Below, one piece after another: positions 1 through 5,669 of a stretch of DNA of 5,911 nt. The first letter of the stretch is position 1. Each line of letters begins with the position of its first letter. The notes beneath the pieces are model-generated. The model did not search any database, was not told where the DNA came from, and worked only from the letters and a program-made list of their open reading frames with translations. This DNA comes from Gammaproteobacteria bacterium (GTDB lineage: Bacteria; Pseudomonadota; Gammaproteobacteria; JAJDOJ01): the NCBI GenBank assembly GCA_027030565.1, contig JALVEU010000007.1:1-5911 (forward strand), written 5' to 3'. The position numbers were made by a program, and so were the translations under genes.

Positions 1-561
1 AGTCCGGATTCCCGCCTGGCTTGGGGCGTGTTGCTGGGTACGATTCCGGTGGGTCTGGCCGGTCTGTTGTTCGGCGATTTCATCGAGGCCCGGCTGCGCT
101 CGCCCCTGGTGATCGCCGCCGCGACCCTGGTGTTCGGGCTGGCCCTGGGCTGGGCGGATTGGGCCGGGCGCCGCGAACGCGACGAACACCAGCTGCGCTG
201 GACGGACGTGCTGTGGATCGGCCTTGCCCAGGCCGTGGCACTGATTCCGGGCACCTCGCGCTCCGGGATCACCATGACCGCTGGGCTGGCCCTGGGGCTT
301 ACCCGCGAGGGGTCGGCCCGCTTCTCGTTCCTGCTCTCCATCCCGGTGATCGTGCTGGCAGGCGGCTACGAGGCGCTCAAGCTCACGACGGCACCGGATG
401 CGGTGCACTGGGGGGTGCTCGCGCTCGGTGCGTCGCTCTCCGGGCTCAGTGCCTACGTGTGCATCGCCCTGTTCCTGCGCTTGTTGGAGCGGGTGGGAAT
501 GTGGCCGTTCGTGGTCTACCGGATGGTCCTGGGCCTCGTGCTGCTGGCGCTGTTCCTGTGA
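1..561 (+). CDS. uppP: Undecaprenyl-diphosphatase UppP (BacA family), 5' partial
   Basis: This integral inner-membrane phosphatase converts undecaprenyl diphosphate to undecaprenyl phosphate, regenerating the lipid carrier used for peptidoglycan and other envelope polymers. The frame is open from base 1, so the start and roughly 80-90 N-terminal residues, including the first conserved Glu-rich/SSTGHL block, lie outside the window. Of the 186 visible codons, residues 83-89 read PGTSRSG, the hallmark second motif, whose Arg and Ser residues belong to the active site in this family. It is followed by a run resembling LTREGSARFSFLLSIPVI, also typical of UppP. At least five hydrophobic membrane segments are visible, ending in a hydrophobic C-terminus (GLVLLALFL) and a TGA stop. 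An internal GTG at 28 is in frame, but family conservation continues upstream of it, so it is not the start. The following gene is 205 bases away and functionally unrelated. Family assignment is very secure. Confidence 0.95.
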   Translation, partial: SPDSRLAWGVLLGTIPVGLAGLLFGDFIEARLRSPLVIAAATLVFGLALGWADWAGRRERDEHQLRWTDVLWIGLAQAVALIPGTSRSGITMTAGLALGLTREGSARFSFLLSIPVIVLAGGYEALKLTTAPDAVHWGVLALGASLSGLSAYVCIALFLRLLERVGMWPFVVYRMVLGLVLLALFL

Positions 562-641
562 TCCTCTGAGGTCCTGGAAAGAGGGGGCGTGGCCTCCGGC
601 TCGGGCCTGTGCAATGATGGCGCTCGGTGGCTCGGGTTCTT

Positions 642-665
642 GCCCGGTGGAGCAATGTACCGGGC
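642..665. repeat. 7-bp perfect inverted repeat upstream of the kinase gene
   Basis: GCCCGGT at 642-648 is the exact reverse complement of ACCGGGC at 659-665, with a 10-base spacer containing GCAATG. Arm centres are 17 bp apart. It could be a dimeric operator, for example for autoregulation by the FixJ-type regulator, or a small RNA hairpin. There is no T-run, so it is not an intrinsic terminator. In such GC-rich DNA a 7-bp arm can arise by chance, hence low confidence. Confidence 0.35.
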
Positions 666-753
666 CTGCGCGGCGCCGCGCCCTGGGGCGCCCGGCCGCC
701 GGTGGGACTGGAAGGGCCCGGGTCTGTGGAACGCAGTGTATGACGAGCTGCAT

Positions 754-758
754 GGAGG
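754..758 (+). promoter_or_regulatory. Ribosome binding site choosing the GTG start of the kinase gene
   Basis: GGAGG at 754-758 lies 8 bases before GTG 767, a near-ideal Shine-Dalgarno spacing. The competing in-frame starts ATG 740 and ATG 752 have only weak purine stretches before them, and GTG 761 is too close to this motif. The site therefore favours the GTG at 767. Confidence 0.55.
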
Positions 759-766
759 CCGTGGCG

Positions 767-3154
767 GTGCGTACCGGTAACCGAGTACTCGGTCTGTTGC
801 CGGGTCTCGCCGCCCTGCTCGTGGCGCTCGCCGCGCCGTGCGATGCGCGCGGGACGGCGGCACCGAACGGGGCCGACCTGGTGCGCGTGGGCGTGCTGGC
901 CTATCGGGGCTCGGCGCAGGCCCGTTCGCGCTGGGCGGCCACGGTGGACTACTTGAGCCACGCCGTGCCCGGGTATCGATTCGAGCTCAAACCCTACAGC
1001 CTGGACGGCCTGGAACAGGCGGTGGCGCGGGACGAGGTGGACTTCGTCCTGACCAATCCGGGGCACTACGTGGTGCTGGAGGCGGGTTACGGCGTCACCC
1101 GCATCGCCACGCTGAGGAACCGGGTGGGCGAACACGTGCTCACCCGCTTCGGGGCGGTGATCTTCACGCGGGCCGGGGCGTCGCCCGTCCACAGCCTGGC
1201 GGATCTGGCGGGCCGTTCCTTCATGGCGGTGAGTCCGCGCGCGTTCGGCGGCTTCCAGATGGCCTGGCTGGAGCTCAAACGCCATGGAATCGACCCCTTC
1301 GAGGATTTGGGCGACCTGCGCTTCGTCGGATTTCCGCAGGACGCCATCGTGCGCGCCGTGCTGGCCGGAGAAGTGGACGCGGGCACGGTGCGGACCGACA
1401 CCCTGGAGCGCATGGCCCAGGAGGGGGCCATCGACCTGGACGCCATCCGTGTGCTCAACCGGCGCTTCGAGCCGGACTTCCCCTTCTTCCTCAGCACCGA
1501 GCTGTATCCCGAGTGGCCTTTTTCCAGATCGCGGAACACGTCCCAGGACTTGGCCCAACGGGTGGCGGTGGCCTTGCTCACCCTGGACCCCGAGGCACCG
1601 GAGGCGCGTGCCGCCGGCACCGCGGGCTGGACCATTCCACTGGACTACACCCCGGTCCACGCGCTGTACCGGGCGCTGGACATCGGGCCCTATGCAAATC
1701 CCGTCACGCTGGCCGACGTGGTCGAGCAGTACACCCCCTGGCTGCTGGCCTGGAGCCTGGTCCTCCTGGCCCTGGCCGCGGCCACCGCCTGGACCCTGCG
1801 CATGAACCGGCGGCTGGCGGTGGAGGTGACCGAGCGCAAACGGGCCCAACAAGTCCTGGCGCGGCACCGGGACCTGCTCGAGCAGCGGGTGGTCGAGCGG
1901 ACCGCCGACCTCGAACGGGTCAACCGGCAGCTCGCCCAAGACGTCGCCGCCCGTGAGCGTGCGGAGCAGGCGTTGCGGCGCAGTGACGCCGTGCTCAAGC
2001 GCCTGCACCGGATCATCGGCGACCCCACCTTGGATCCGGCCGCGCGCACGCAGCGCATGCTCGAGGCCGTCTGCGCGTACGGAGAGCTGCAGGCCGGCGT
2101 GCTCGCCCGGGTGGAGGACGGGGACTACGTGGTCTGCGCCCGTGTGGGCCCCGTGCCGGCCCAGCCGGGGACACGCTGGGCGGTGGCAGGCCTGCCGGCG
2201 GAGGACGTGCTGCGCGCCGGCGACCTCCTGGCGGGCCCGGTGGACCACGCCGGTCCCCTGGGTGCATGGCGGTTCCGCATCGGCATCCCCGTCTACGTGG
2301 GGGACCGGGTGCGGTGTGTATTGGAGTTCTTCGGCGATGCCCCGGCCCTGGGCGGTGCCATGGATCAGGACGTGCTGCGCCTGGTGGCCCAGTGGATCGG
2401 GGCCGAATTGGCCCGATCCGAGGCCGACGAACAGCTCCGGCGCCATCAGGAGGAGCTGGCCCACGTGGGGCGGTTGTCGGCGGTGGGGGAGATGGCCACG
2501 AGCCTTGCCCACGAGCTCAATCAGCCGCTGACGGCCGTGGTCAACTACGTGGGGGGTTCGCTGCGGCGGCTGCGGGCCGGGTCCGGGGCCGACGCCGGCG
2601 TGGTGGAGGCCATGGAACGGGCCATGGGGGAGGCGACCCGGGCCGGCCGGATCATCCGGCATCTGCGCGATTTCGTGCGCAAGGCACCGGACGAAGAGGA
2701 CCGGGTGGACGTGGCGCGGGCGGCGGCGGCCGCAGTGGAGCTGGTGGCCTACGAGGCCCGGCGCAAGGGGGTGCGGGTGGCGCTGGAGGTGGACGGAGCG
2801 TTGCCGGCCGTGTGCGCGAGTCAGATCCAGATCGAACAGGTACTGGTGAACCTGCTGCGCAATGCCATCGACGCCGCCCAGGAGGGGGAGGGGGCGCGGG
2901 TGGACGTCTCGGCCCGGGCCGCCGACGGGCGGGTGGTGGTGGCCGTGCGCGACTCGGGGCCCGGACTGCCGGCCGAGGTGGTCGGGCGGCTTTTCGAGCC
3001 GTTCTTCACCACCAAGCCCCAGGGCATGGGGATGGGGTTGAACATCACGCGGACCATCGTGGAAGGGCTGGGCGGGCGTATCGAGGCCACCAATGCGCCC
3101 GGCGGTGGGGCCGTGTTCACTGTGATGTTGCCGGGGAGGACCGACGATGAATGA
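767..3154 (+). CDS. TtrS-like sensor histidine kinase with periplasmic PhnD-type sensor and GAF-like domain
   Basis: A membrane-bound kinase that senses a periplasmic small molecule and phosphorylates the regulator encoded next door. From the GTG at 767 the protein has 795 residues. Residues 1-29 are a signal peptide or anchor (MRTGNR then a Leu/Ala-rich core). Residues ~39-310 match the PhnD-type periplasmic binding fold seen in tetrathionate sensor TtrS, including FVLTNPGHY near 93-101. One membrane helix spans ~325-344. A charged coiled coil covers ~345-410 and a GAF-like domain ~418-552. The HisKA H-box has SLAHELNQPLT with the phosphoacceptor His582. The ATPase domain shows the N-box (NLLRNAIDAA, Asn699), the G1 box DSGPGL (Asp729), the F-box EPFFTTK and the G2 box GMGMGL (753-758). 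All catalytic boxes are intact and there is no receiver domain. The stop overlaps the regulator start by 8 bases, implying translational coupling. The extra GAF-like domain makes it longer than classical TtrS (about 590 residues). The ligand is unknown: tetrathionate is only one possibility. Start alternatives are ATG 752 and ATG 740. Confidence 0.88.
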   Translation: MRTGNRVLGLLPGLAALLVALAAPCDARGTAAPNGADLVRVGVLAYRGSAQARSRWAATVDYLSHAVPGYRFELKPYSLDGLEQAVARDEVDFVLTNPGHYVVLEAGYGVTRIATLRNRVGEHVLTRFGAVIFTRAGASPVHSLADLAGRSFMAVSPRAFGGFQMAWLELKRHGIDPFEDLGDLRFVGFPQDAIVRAVLAGEVDAGTVRTDTLERMAQEGAIDLDAIRVLNRRFEPDFPFFLSTELYPEWPFSRSRNTSQDLAQRVAVALLTLDPEAPEARAAGTAGWTIPLDYTPVHALYRALDIGPYANPVTLADVVEQYTPWLLAWSLVLLALAAATAWTLRMNRRLAVEVTERKRAQQVLARHRDLLEQRVVERTADLERVNRQLAQDVAARERAEQALRRSDAVLKRLHRIIGDPTLDPAARTQRMLEAVCAYGELQAGVLARVEDGDYVVCARVGPVPAQPGTRWAVAGLPAEDVLRAGDLLAGPVDHAGPLGAWRFRIGIPVYVGDRVRCVLEFFGDAPALGGAMDQDVLRLVAQWIGAELARSEADEQLRRHQEELAHVGRLSAVGEMATSLAHELNQPLTAVVNYVGGSLRRLRAGSGADAGVVEAMERAMGEATRAGRIIRHLRDFVRKAPDEEDRVDVARAAAAAVELVAYEARRKGVRVALEVDGALPAVCASQIQIEQVLVNLLRNAIDAAQEGEGARVDVSARAADGRVVVAVRDSGPGLPAEVVGRLFEPFFTTKPQGMGMGLNITRTIVEGLGGRIEATNAPGGGAVFTVMLPGRTDDE
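3133..3140 (+). promoter_or_regulatory. Ribosome binding site of the response regulator, inside the kinase gene
   Basis: GGGGAGGA at 3133-3140 sits 6 bases before ATG 3147 and lies within the last codons of the kinase gene. It confirms the 8-base overlap start and supports co-translation of kinase and regulator. Confidence 0.8.
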
Positions 3155-3761
3155 GCCCCTGTGGGTACACGTGGTGGACGACGAGGCGGCGGTCCGGGAC
3201 AGCCTGCGCTGGTTGCTGGAATCGGTGGGCCTGCACGTGCGCACCCATGCCGAAGGCGAGGCGTTCCTGGCCGCCTATCGGCCCGGCGAGACCGGCTGTG
3301 TGCTGCTCGACATCCGCATGCCGGGGCTGAGCGGGATCGAGGTCCTGGAGCGCATGCAGCAGATGGACGGGGAGGTGCCGGTGATCGTCTTCACCGGGCA
3401 TGCGGACGTCCCTCTGGCAGTGCGGGCCATGCGCCTGGGGGCGTTCGACTTCATCGAGAAGCCGTACAGTGACAGCCTCCTGCTGGAGCGGGTGCAGCGC
3501 GCGCTGGGACAGCGCCGCCGGCGGCGCGAACGGGAGCTTGCGGTGCAGAAGACCCGGGAGGCCTTCGAGCGCCTGTCCCCGCGCGAACGGCAGGTCCTGG
3601 CACACGTGCTGGAGGGGCACTCCAACAAGCGCATCGCCGAGGCCCTGTGCCTGAGTGTGAAGACCATCGAGGTGCACCGCGCGAGTCTGATGCAGAAGAT
3701 GGACGCCCGCTCCCTGGCGGAACTGGTCCGGCGCGTCGTGGAGGCCGGGTTGCAGCCCTGA
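3147..3761 (+). CDS. TtrR/FixJ-type response regulator (receiver plus LuxR helix-turn-helix)
   Basis: A cytoplasmic DNA-binding regulator of 204 residues, the normal length for the FixJ/TtrR class, expected to accept phosphate from the upstream kinase. The receiver domain covers residues ~5-120 with acidic pocket Asp11/Asp12, phosphoacceptor Asp55 (in LLDIRMPGLSG), the conserved Thr83 (VFTGHAD) and Lys105 (IEKP). An Arg-rich linker (RRRRRERE, ~123-130) leads to a LuxR/GerE helix-turn-helix at ~143-204 that begins LSPRERQVL and contains NKRIAEALCLSVKTIEVHR. All phosphorylation residues are intact. It overlaps the kinase gene by 8 bases, so both are one transcription unit. Proximity suggests its targets include the downstream solute-binding protein gene and perhaps its own operon, which is inference. 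Nothing in the sequence fixes which metabolite controls it. Confidence 0.93.
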   Translation: MNEPLWVHVVDDEAAVRDSLRWLLESVGLHVRTHAEGEAFLAAYRPGETGCVLLDIRMPGLSGIEVLERMQQMDGEVPVIVFTGHADVPLAVRAMRLGAFDFIEKPYSDSLLLERVQRALGQRRRRRERELAVQKTREAFERLSPRERQVLAHVLEGHSNKRIAEALCLSVKTIEVHRASLMQKMDARSLAELVRRVVEAGLQP

Positions 3762-3786
3762 TCCCGCTGCCCCGGGCTGGGGAAAA

Positions 3787-3815
3787 CCCCAATGCGCAGG
3801 CGGCTCGCCCCAATG
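3787..3815 (+). repeat. CCCCAATG direct repeat at 21-bp spacing, candidate regulator site
   Basis: CCCCAATG occurs at 3787-3794 and again at 3808-3815, start to start 21 bp, which is two helical turns. Both copies lie just upstream of the putative promoter of the solute-binding protein gene, and the second abuts the -35 position. This geometry suits two regulator subunits on one DNA face. The 3770-3790 stretch just before it also offers two mutually exclusive 4-bp hairpins (CCCC/GGGG at 3770-3782, then GGGG AAAA CCCC at 3779-3790). Confidence 0.4.
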
Positions 3816-3843
3816 TTCGCGCCGCACCCGTTCGCGTTATAAC
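3815..3843 (+). promoter_or_regulatory. Candidate activator-dependent promoter of the solute-binding protein gene
   Basis: TATAAC at 3838-3843 is a good -10 hexamer, one base off consensus, in an otherwise very GC-rich gap. At 17-18 bp spacing the -35 position reads GTTCGC or TGTTCG, far from TTGACA. That would fit a promoter needing an activator such as the adjacent FixJ-type regulator. GTTCGCG is repeated at 3815-3821 and 3830-3836. The predicted transcription start would be near 3850, leaving a leader of about 57 bases. Confidence 0.4.
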
Positions 3844-3844
3844 C

Positions 3845-3897
3845 CCTCTCGGGGCGGCGGTCGCCGGCCCCGAAAATCGCCAACGGGACCCGAGAGG
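3845..3897 (+). repeat. 9-bp inverted repeat whose right arm overlaps the ribosome binding site
   Basis: CCTCTCGGG at 3845-3853 is the exact reverse complement of CCCGAGAGG at 3889-3897. The right arm runs into the Shine-Dalgarno AGGAGG at 3895-3900. Between the arms lies a second strong hairpin: GGGGC 3851-3855 with GCCCC 3867-3871, plus GGC 3856-3858 with GCC 3863-3865 around a GGTC loop. It competes for the GGG of the left arm. This could be a leader structure masking the ribosome site, or a DNA operator near the transcription start. If transcription starts near 3850, most of the left arm would be absent from the RNA. Confidence 0.4.
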
Positions 3898-3906
3898 AGG
3901 AAGAAG

Positions 3907-4884
3907 ATGCCCCACGTGCGCATGGTGCTCGCTGCGACCTGCTGGGCGGTCCTGATGGCCGCCACGTCCGTTTCGGCGACCGAGGGCACGAAGGACGCGG
4001 GCCTCGGCCACGACTATCGCAGCTTCCACGCTGACGGCAGGGTGGAGTACGGGAAGATCGAGGATTCCTACACCGCGGATCTGGTGATGTACCTGGCGGG
4101 GAACCAGTTCATGGTCATGGAGGAGCTCATGCGGGACTTTCTCTCCAGGAATCCGGACATCCGCACGGTGTACGTGGAGACCATCCCGCCGGGGCAGATC
4201 CTCAAGCAGCAGATTCTCGAGCAGGGCGAGATCGACGGGAAGAAGACCGCCCGCAACCCGGACCTGTTCGCCAGCGTCAACCTGGGCCACCTCAAGCGCC
4301 TGCGCAAGGAAGGGATCATGCACGACTACATGATCTACATCCACAACAAGCTCGAACTGATGGTGGCCAAGGGCAACCCGAAGCACATCAAGGGGCCCGA
4401 GGACCTGGCCCGGGACGATCTCGTGCTGTCACTGCCCAACCCGCTCACAGAAGGGATCTTCAAGTTCTACGGCTCCCAGATGCTCAAGGACCTGGGAATC
4501 TACGAGAAGGTCACCGGCGGCAAGAAGTGCAAGAGCTGCTGGGCGATACCGGGCCGGGTCTGGTTCACGTCCCGCCACCATCGCGAGACGCCGGCACGCA
4601 TCGAGGCCGGCCAGGCCGACGTGGGGATCGTCTGGACCACCGAGGTGGCCTATGCCAAGGCGCAGGGCCGAGCAGTGGAGGGCGTGCCCATTCCCGCGCC
4701 CTACAACATGGCCGACAAGGTGGGGTATGCCATTGGCATCCTGAAACCCGCCCGCAACCACTACAACGCCGTGCGGTTCCTCTCCTACCTGGGCACGCCG
4801 ACGGCCCAGGACATCTATGCCAAGTACGGCTTCGTGAAGGCCACCGACAGCGAACTCAAACTCAAGCCCATCCCTGTGGACTAG
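3907..4884 (+). CDS. Exported solute-binding protein (ModA/iron-type periplasmic binding family), orphan
   Basis: A periplasmic substrate-binding protein of 325 residues. The start ATG has a strong AGGAGG six bases upstream. Residues 1-24 form a signal peptide with a likely cleavage after Val-Ser-Ala24; no lipobox is seen. The mature part has the periplasmic-binding-protein type II look: an early block YLAGNQFMVMEELMRDFLSRNP, and IPPGQILKQQI. A late block, HHRETPARIEAGQADVGIVW (residues 224-243), resembles the hinge-side motif of molybdate/oxyanion- and iron-type binding proteins. Odd points are Cys208 and Cys211 (CKSCW), the only cysteines after the signal peptide, and the lack of any permease or ATPase gene before the convergent murU. 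It follows the two-component pair by 145 bases and has its own candidate promoter and terminator, so it is probably a single-gene unit controlled by that pair. The ligand cannot be told from sequence: an oxyanion, a metal or a sulfur compound are all open. Confidence 0.82.
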   Translation: MPHVRMVLAATCWAVLMAATSVSATEGTKDAGLGHDYRSFHADGRVEYGKIEDSYTADLVMYLAGNQFMVMEELMRDFLSRNPDIRTVYVETIPPGQILKQQILEQGEIDGKKTARNPDLFASVNLGHLKRLRKEGIMHDYMIYIHNKLELMVAKGNPKHIKGPEDLARDDLVLSLPNPLTEGIFKFYGSQMLKDLGIYEKVTGGKKCKSCWAIPGRVWFTSRHHRETPARIEAGQADVGIVWTTEVAYAKAQGRAVEGVPIPAPYNMADKVGYAIGILKPARNHYNAVRFLSYLGTPTAQDIYAKYGFVKATDSELKLKPIPVD

Positions 4885-4903
4885 CTGCTCTCTGATGGAT
4901 CCG

Positions 4904-4956
4904 GAGCGGTGGATGGGGCGCTGGACGCGCCCTTCTTTTTGCCCCTCCACCGGCTC
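4904..4956. repeat. 15-bp interrupted inverted repeat enclosing the terminator
   Basis: The left arm 4904-4919 pairs with the right arm 4941-4956: GAGC with GCTC, GGTGGA with TCCACC, and GGGGC with GCCCC. There is one unpaired base on each side (T4914 and G4952). The right arm ends directly against the murU stop codon. On the minus strand this structure follows the murU stop immediately but has no T-run after it. It may protect the murU message end or help terminate it. Confidence 0.6.
4916..4940 (+). terminator. Rho-independent terminator of the solute-binding protein gene
   Basis: A perfect 6-bp GC stem, GGGCGC 4916-4921 with GCGCCC 4927-4932, and a TGGAC loop are followed directly by TTCTTTTT at 4933-4940. 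This T-run is unique in such GC-rich DNA, and the element sits 31 bases after the stop codon of the plus-strand gene. It ends the plus-strand unit before the convergent murU. Confidence 0.85.
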
Positions 4957-5658
4957 TCAGGCGTCTCCCGCATCCGTTACACCCACGGTTGGCGGCCTCC
5001 GGGCGCCCAGTTCCTGATCCAACAGGTGCAGCCGCTCCGGAGTGCCCACGTCCGTCCAGTGCCCGCGATGCCGTTCGCCCGCCACGCGACCCCGGCGGAT
5101 CGCCCGGCGCAGCACGGGGGCCAATGGATAGCGGCCGCGGGGCAGGCCATGAAACAGGGCCGCGCGGTACCAACCGATGCCGGCAAAGGTGAGCCGTTGA
5201 CCGCCCGAGTCCAGCACCCGGCCGTGAACCAGGGCGAAGTCGCCCTCCGGATGGTGTGGCGGGTTGTCCACCAGCACCAGGTGCGCCAGGTCTGCGCTGC
5301 CCAGGGTCGGGGGGGTCAGGGGACGGTCGGTCCAGACGTCGCCGTTGATCACCAGGAACCGCTCGCCCAGCCATGGCAGCGCGTTGCGAATCCCACCGCC
5401 GGTATCCAGCGCCCCCGGGGGTTCACGCAGATAGTGGATGCGCAGGCCCCAACGCCGGCCGTCGCCCAGTCGCGCAGGGATCTTCTCGGCGAGATGGGCG
5501 AGGTTGACAACCACTTCGCGATAGCCGGCCTGCGCGAGCTTCTCCAGGTGATAGACGATGAGCGGCCGGCCGCCCGCCGGCAGCAGGGGCTTGGGGGTGT
5601 GGTCGGTGAGCGGTCGCATGCGTTCGCCGCGCCCGGCGGCCAGGATCATCGCCTTCAT
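4957..5658 (-). CDS. murU: N-acetylmuramate alpha-1-phosphate uridylyltransferase MurU
   Basis: A cytoplasmic nucleotidyltransferase that joins UTP and MurNAc-1-phosphate to give UDP-MurNAc in the peptidoglycan-recycling route that bypasses de novo synthesis (known from Pseudomonas). The 233-residue product starts MKAMILAAGRGERMRPLT and carries the sugar-nucleotidyltransferase signature with PKPLLP (Lys23), the LDTGGGI loop (84-90), the NGDVWTD metal-binding region (Asp107, Asp111) and WTDVGTPERL near the C-terminus. Length fits the family (about 220-230). The frame is open upstream to an ATG at 5721, but those 21 extra residues overlap amgK and precede the conserved nucleotide-binding start, so ATG 5658 is chosen. 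The start is only 11 bases after the amgK stop, with a weak ribosome site, consistent with translational coupling. A general glucose-1-phosphate or mannose-1-phosphate transferase is the alternative, but the amgK partner decides for MurU. Confidence 0.92.
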   Translation of the reverse strand: MKAMILAAGRGERMRPLTDHTPKPLLPAGGRPLIVYHLEKLAQAGYREVVVNLAHLAEKIPARLGDGRRWGLRIHYLREPPGALDTGGGIRNALPWLGERFLVINGDVWTDRPLTPPTLGSADLAHLVLVDNPPHHPEGDFALVHGRVLDSGGQRLTFAGIGWYRAALFHGLPRGRYPLAPVLRRAIRRGRVAGERHRGHWTDVGTPERLHLLDQELGARRPPTVGVTDAGDA

Positions 5659-5669
5659 GCCGCGCCCGC

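Larger units (their letters stand above)
562..766. other. Non-coding gap between uppP and the sensor kinase gene
   Basis: This gap of 205 bases holds no supportable gene. An open frame in phase with the kinase runs through it (and back into uppP), but its translation is rich in Cys, Arg, Gly and Pro and has no domain character. Visible elements are a 7-bp inverted repeat (642-648/659-665), two copies of GCAATG 41 bp apart (611 and 652), and a near-repeat CGGGCCTGyGC at 602-612 and 661-671. There is also a GC-rich hairpin (GCGCC 678-682 with GGCGC 687-691) without a following T-run. I see no convincing sigma-70 pair and no clear terminator for uppP. The promoter of the two-component operon should lie here if it is not transcribed from uppP. 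Confidence 0.6.

Noticed and set aside
628..644. Sigma-54-like promoter TGGCTCG...TTGCC
   Set aside because: The GG to GC spacing is one base longer than the strict -24/-12 spacing, and the elements are otherwise ordinary for GC-rich DNA.
398..766. Upstream extension of the kinase frame into uppP
   Set aside because: It overlaps the end of uppP, its translation has no domain character, and a signal peptide with a good ribosome site begins at 767.
836..841. Lipoprotein signal at the Cys near the end of the kinase signal peptide
   Set aside because: The residues before it read LAAP-C, with Pro where a lipobox needs Gly or Ala, and the protein already has a membrane helix.
446..3244. A 932-codon open frame on the minus strand opposite the kinase gene
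   Set aside because: It is antisense to an intact histidine kinase, is His/Pro/Gly/Arg-rich with no domain pattern, and is the expected shadow of strong GC bias at third positions.
4528..4545. Heme c attachment motif in the solute-binding protein
   Set aside because: The motif is CKSCW, not CxxCH, so covalent heme binding is not supported.
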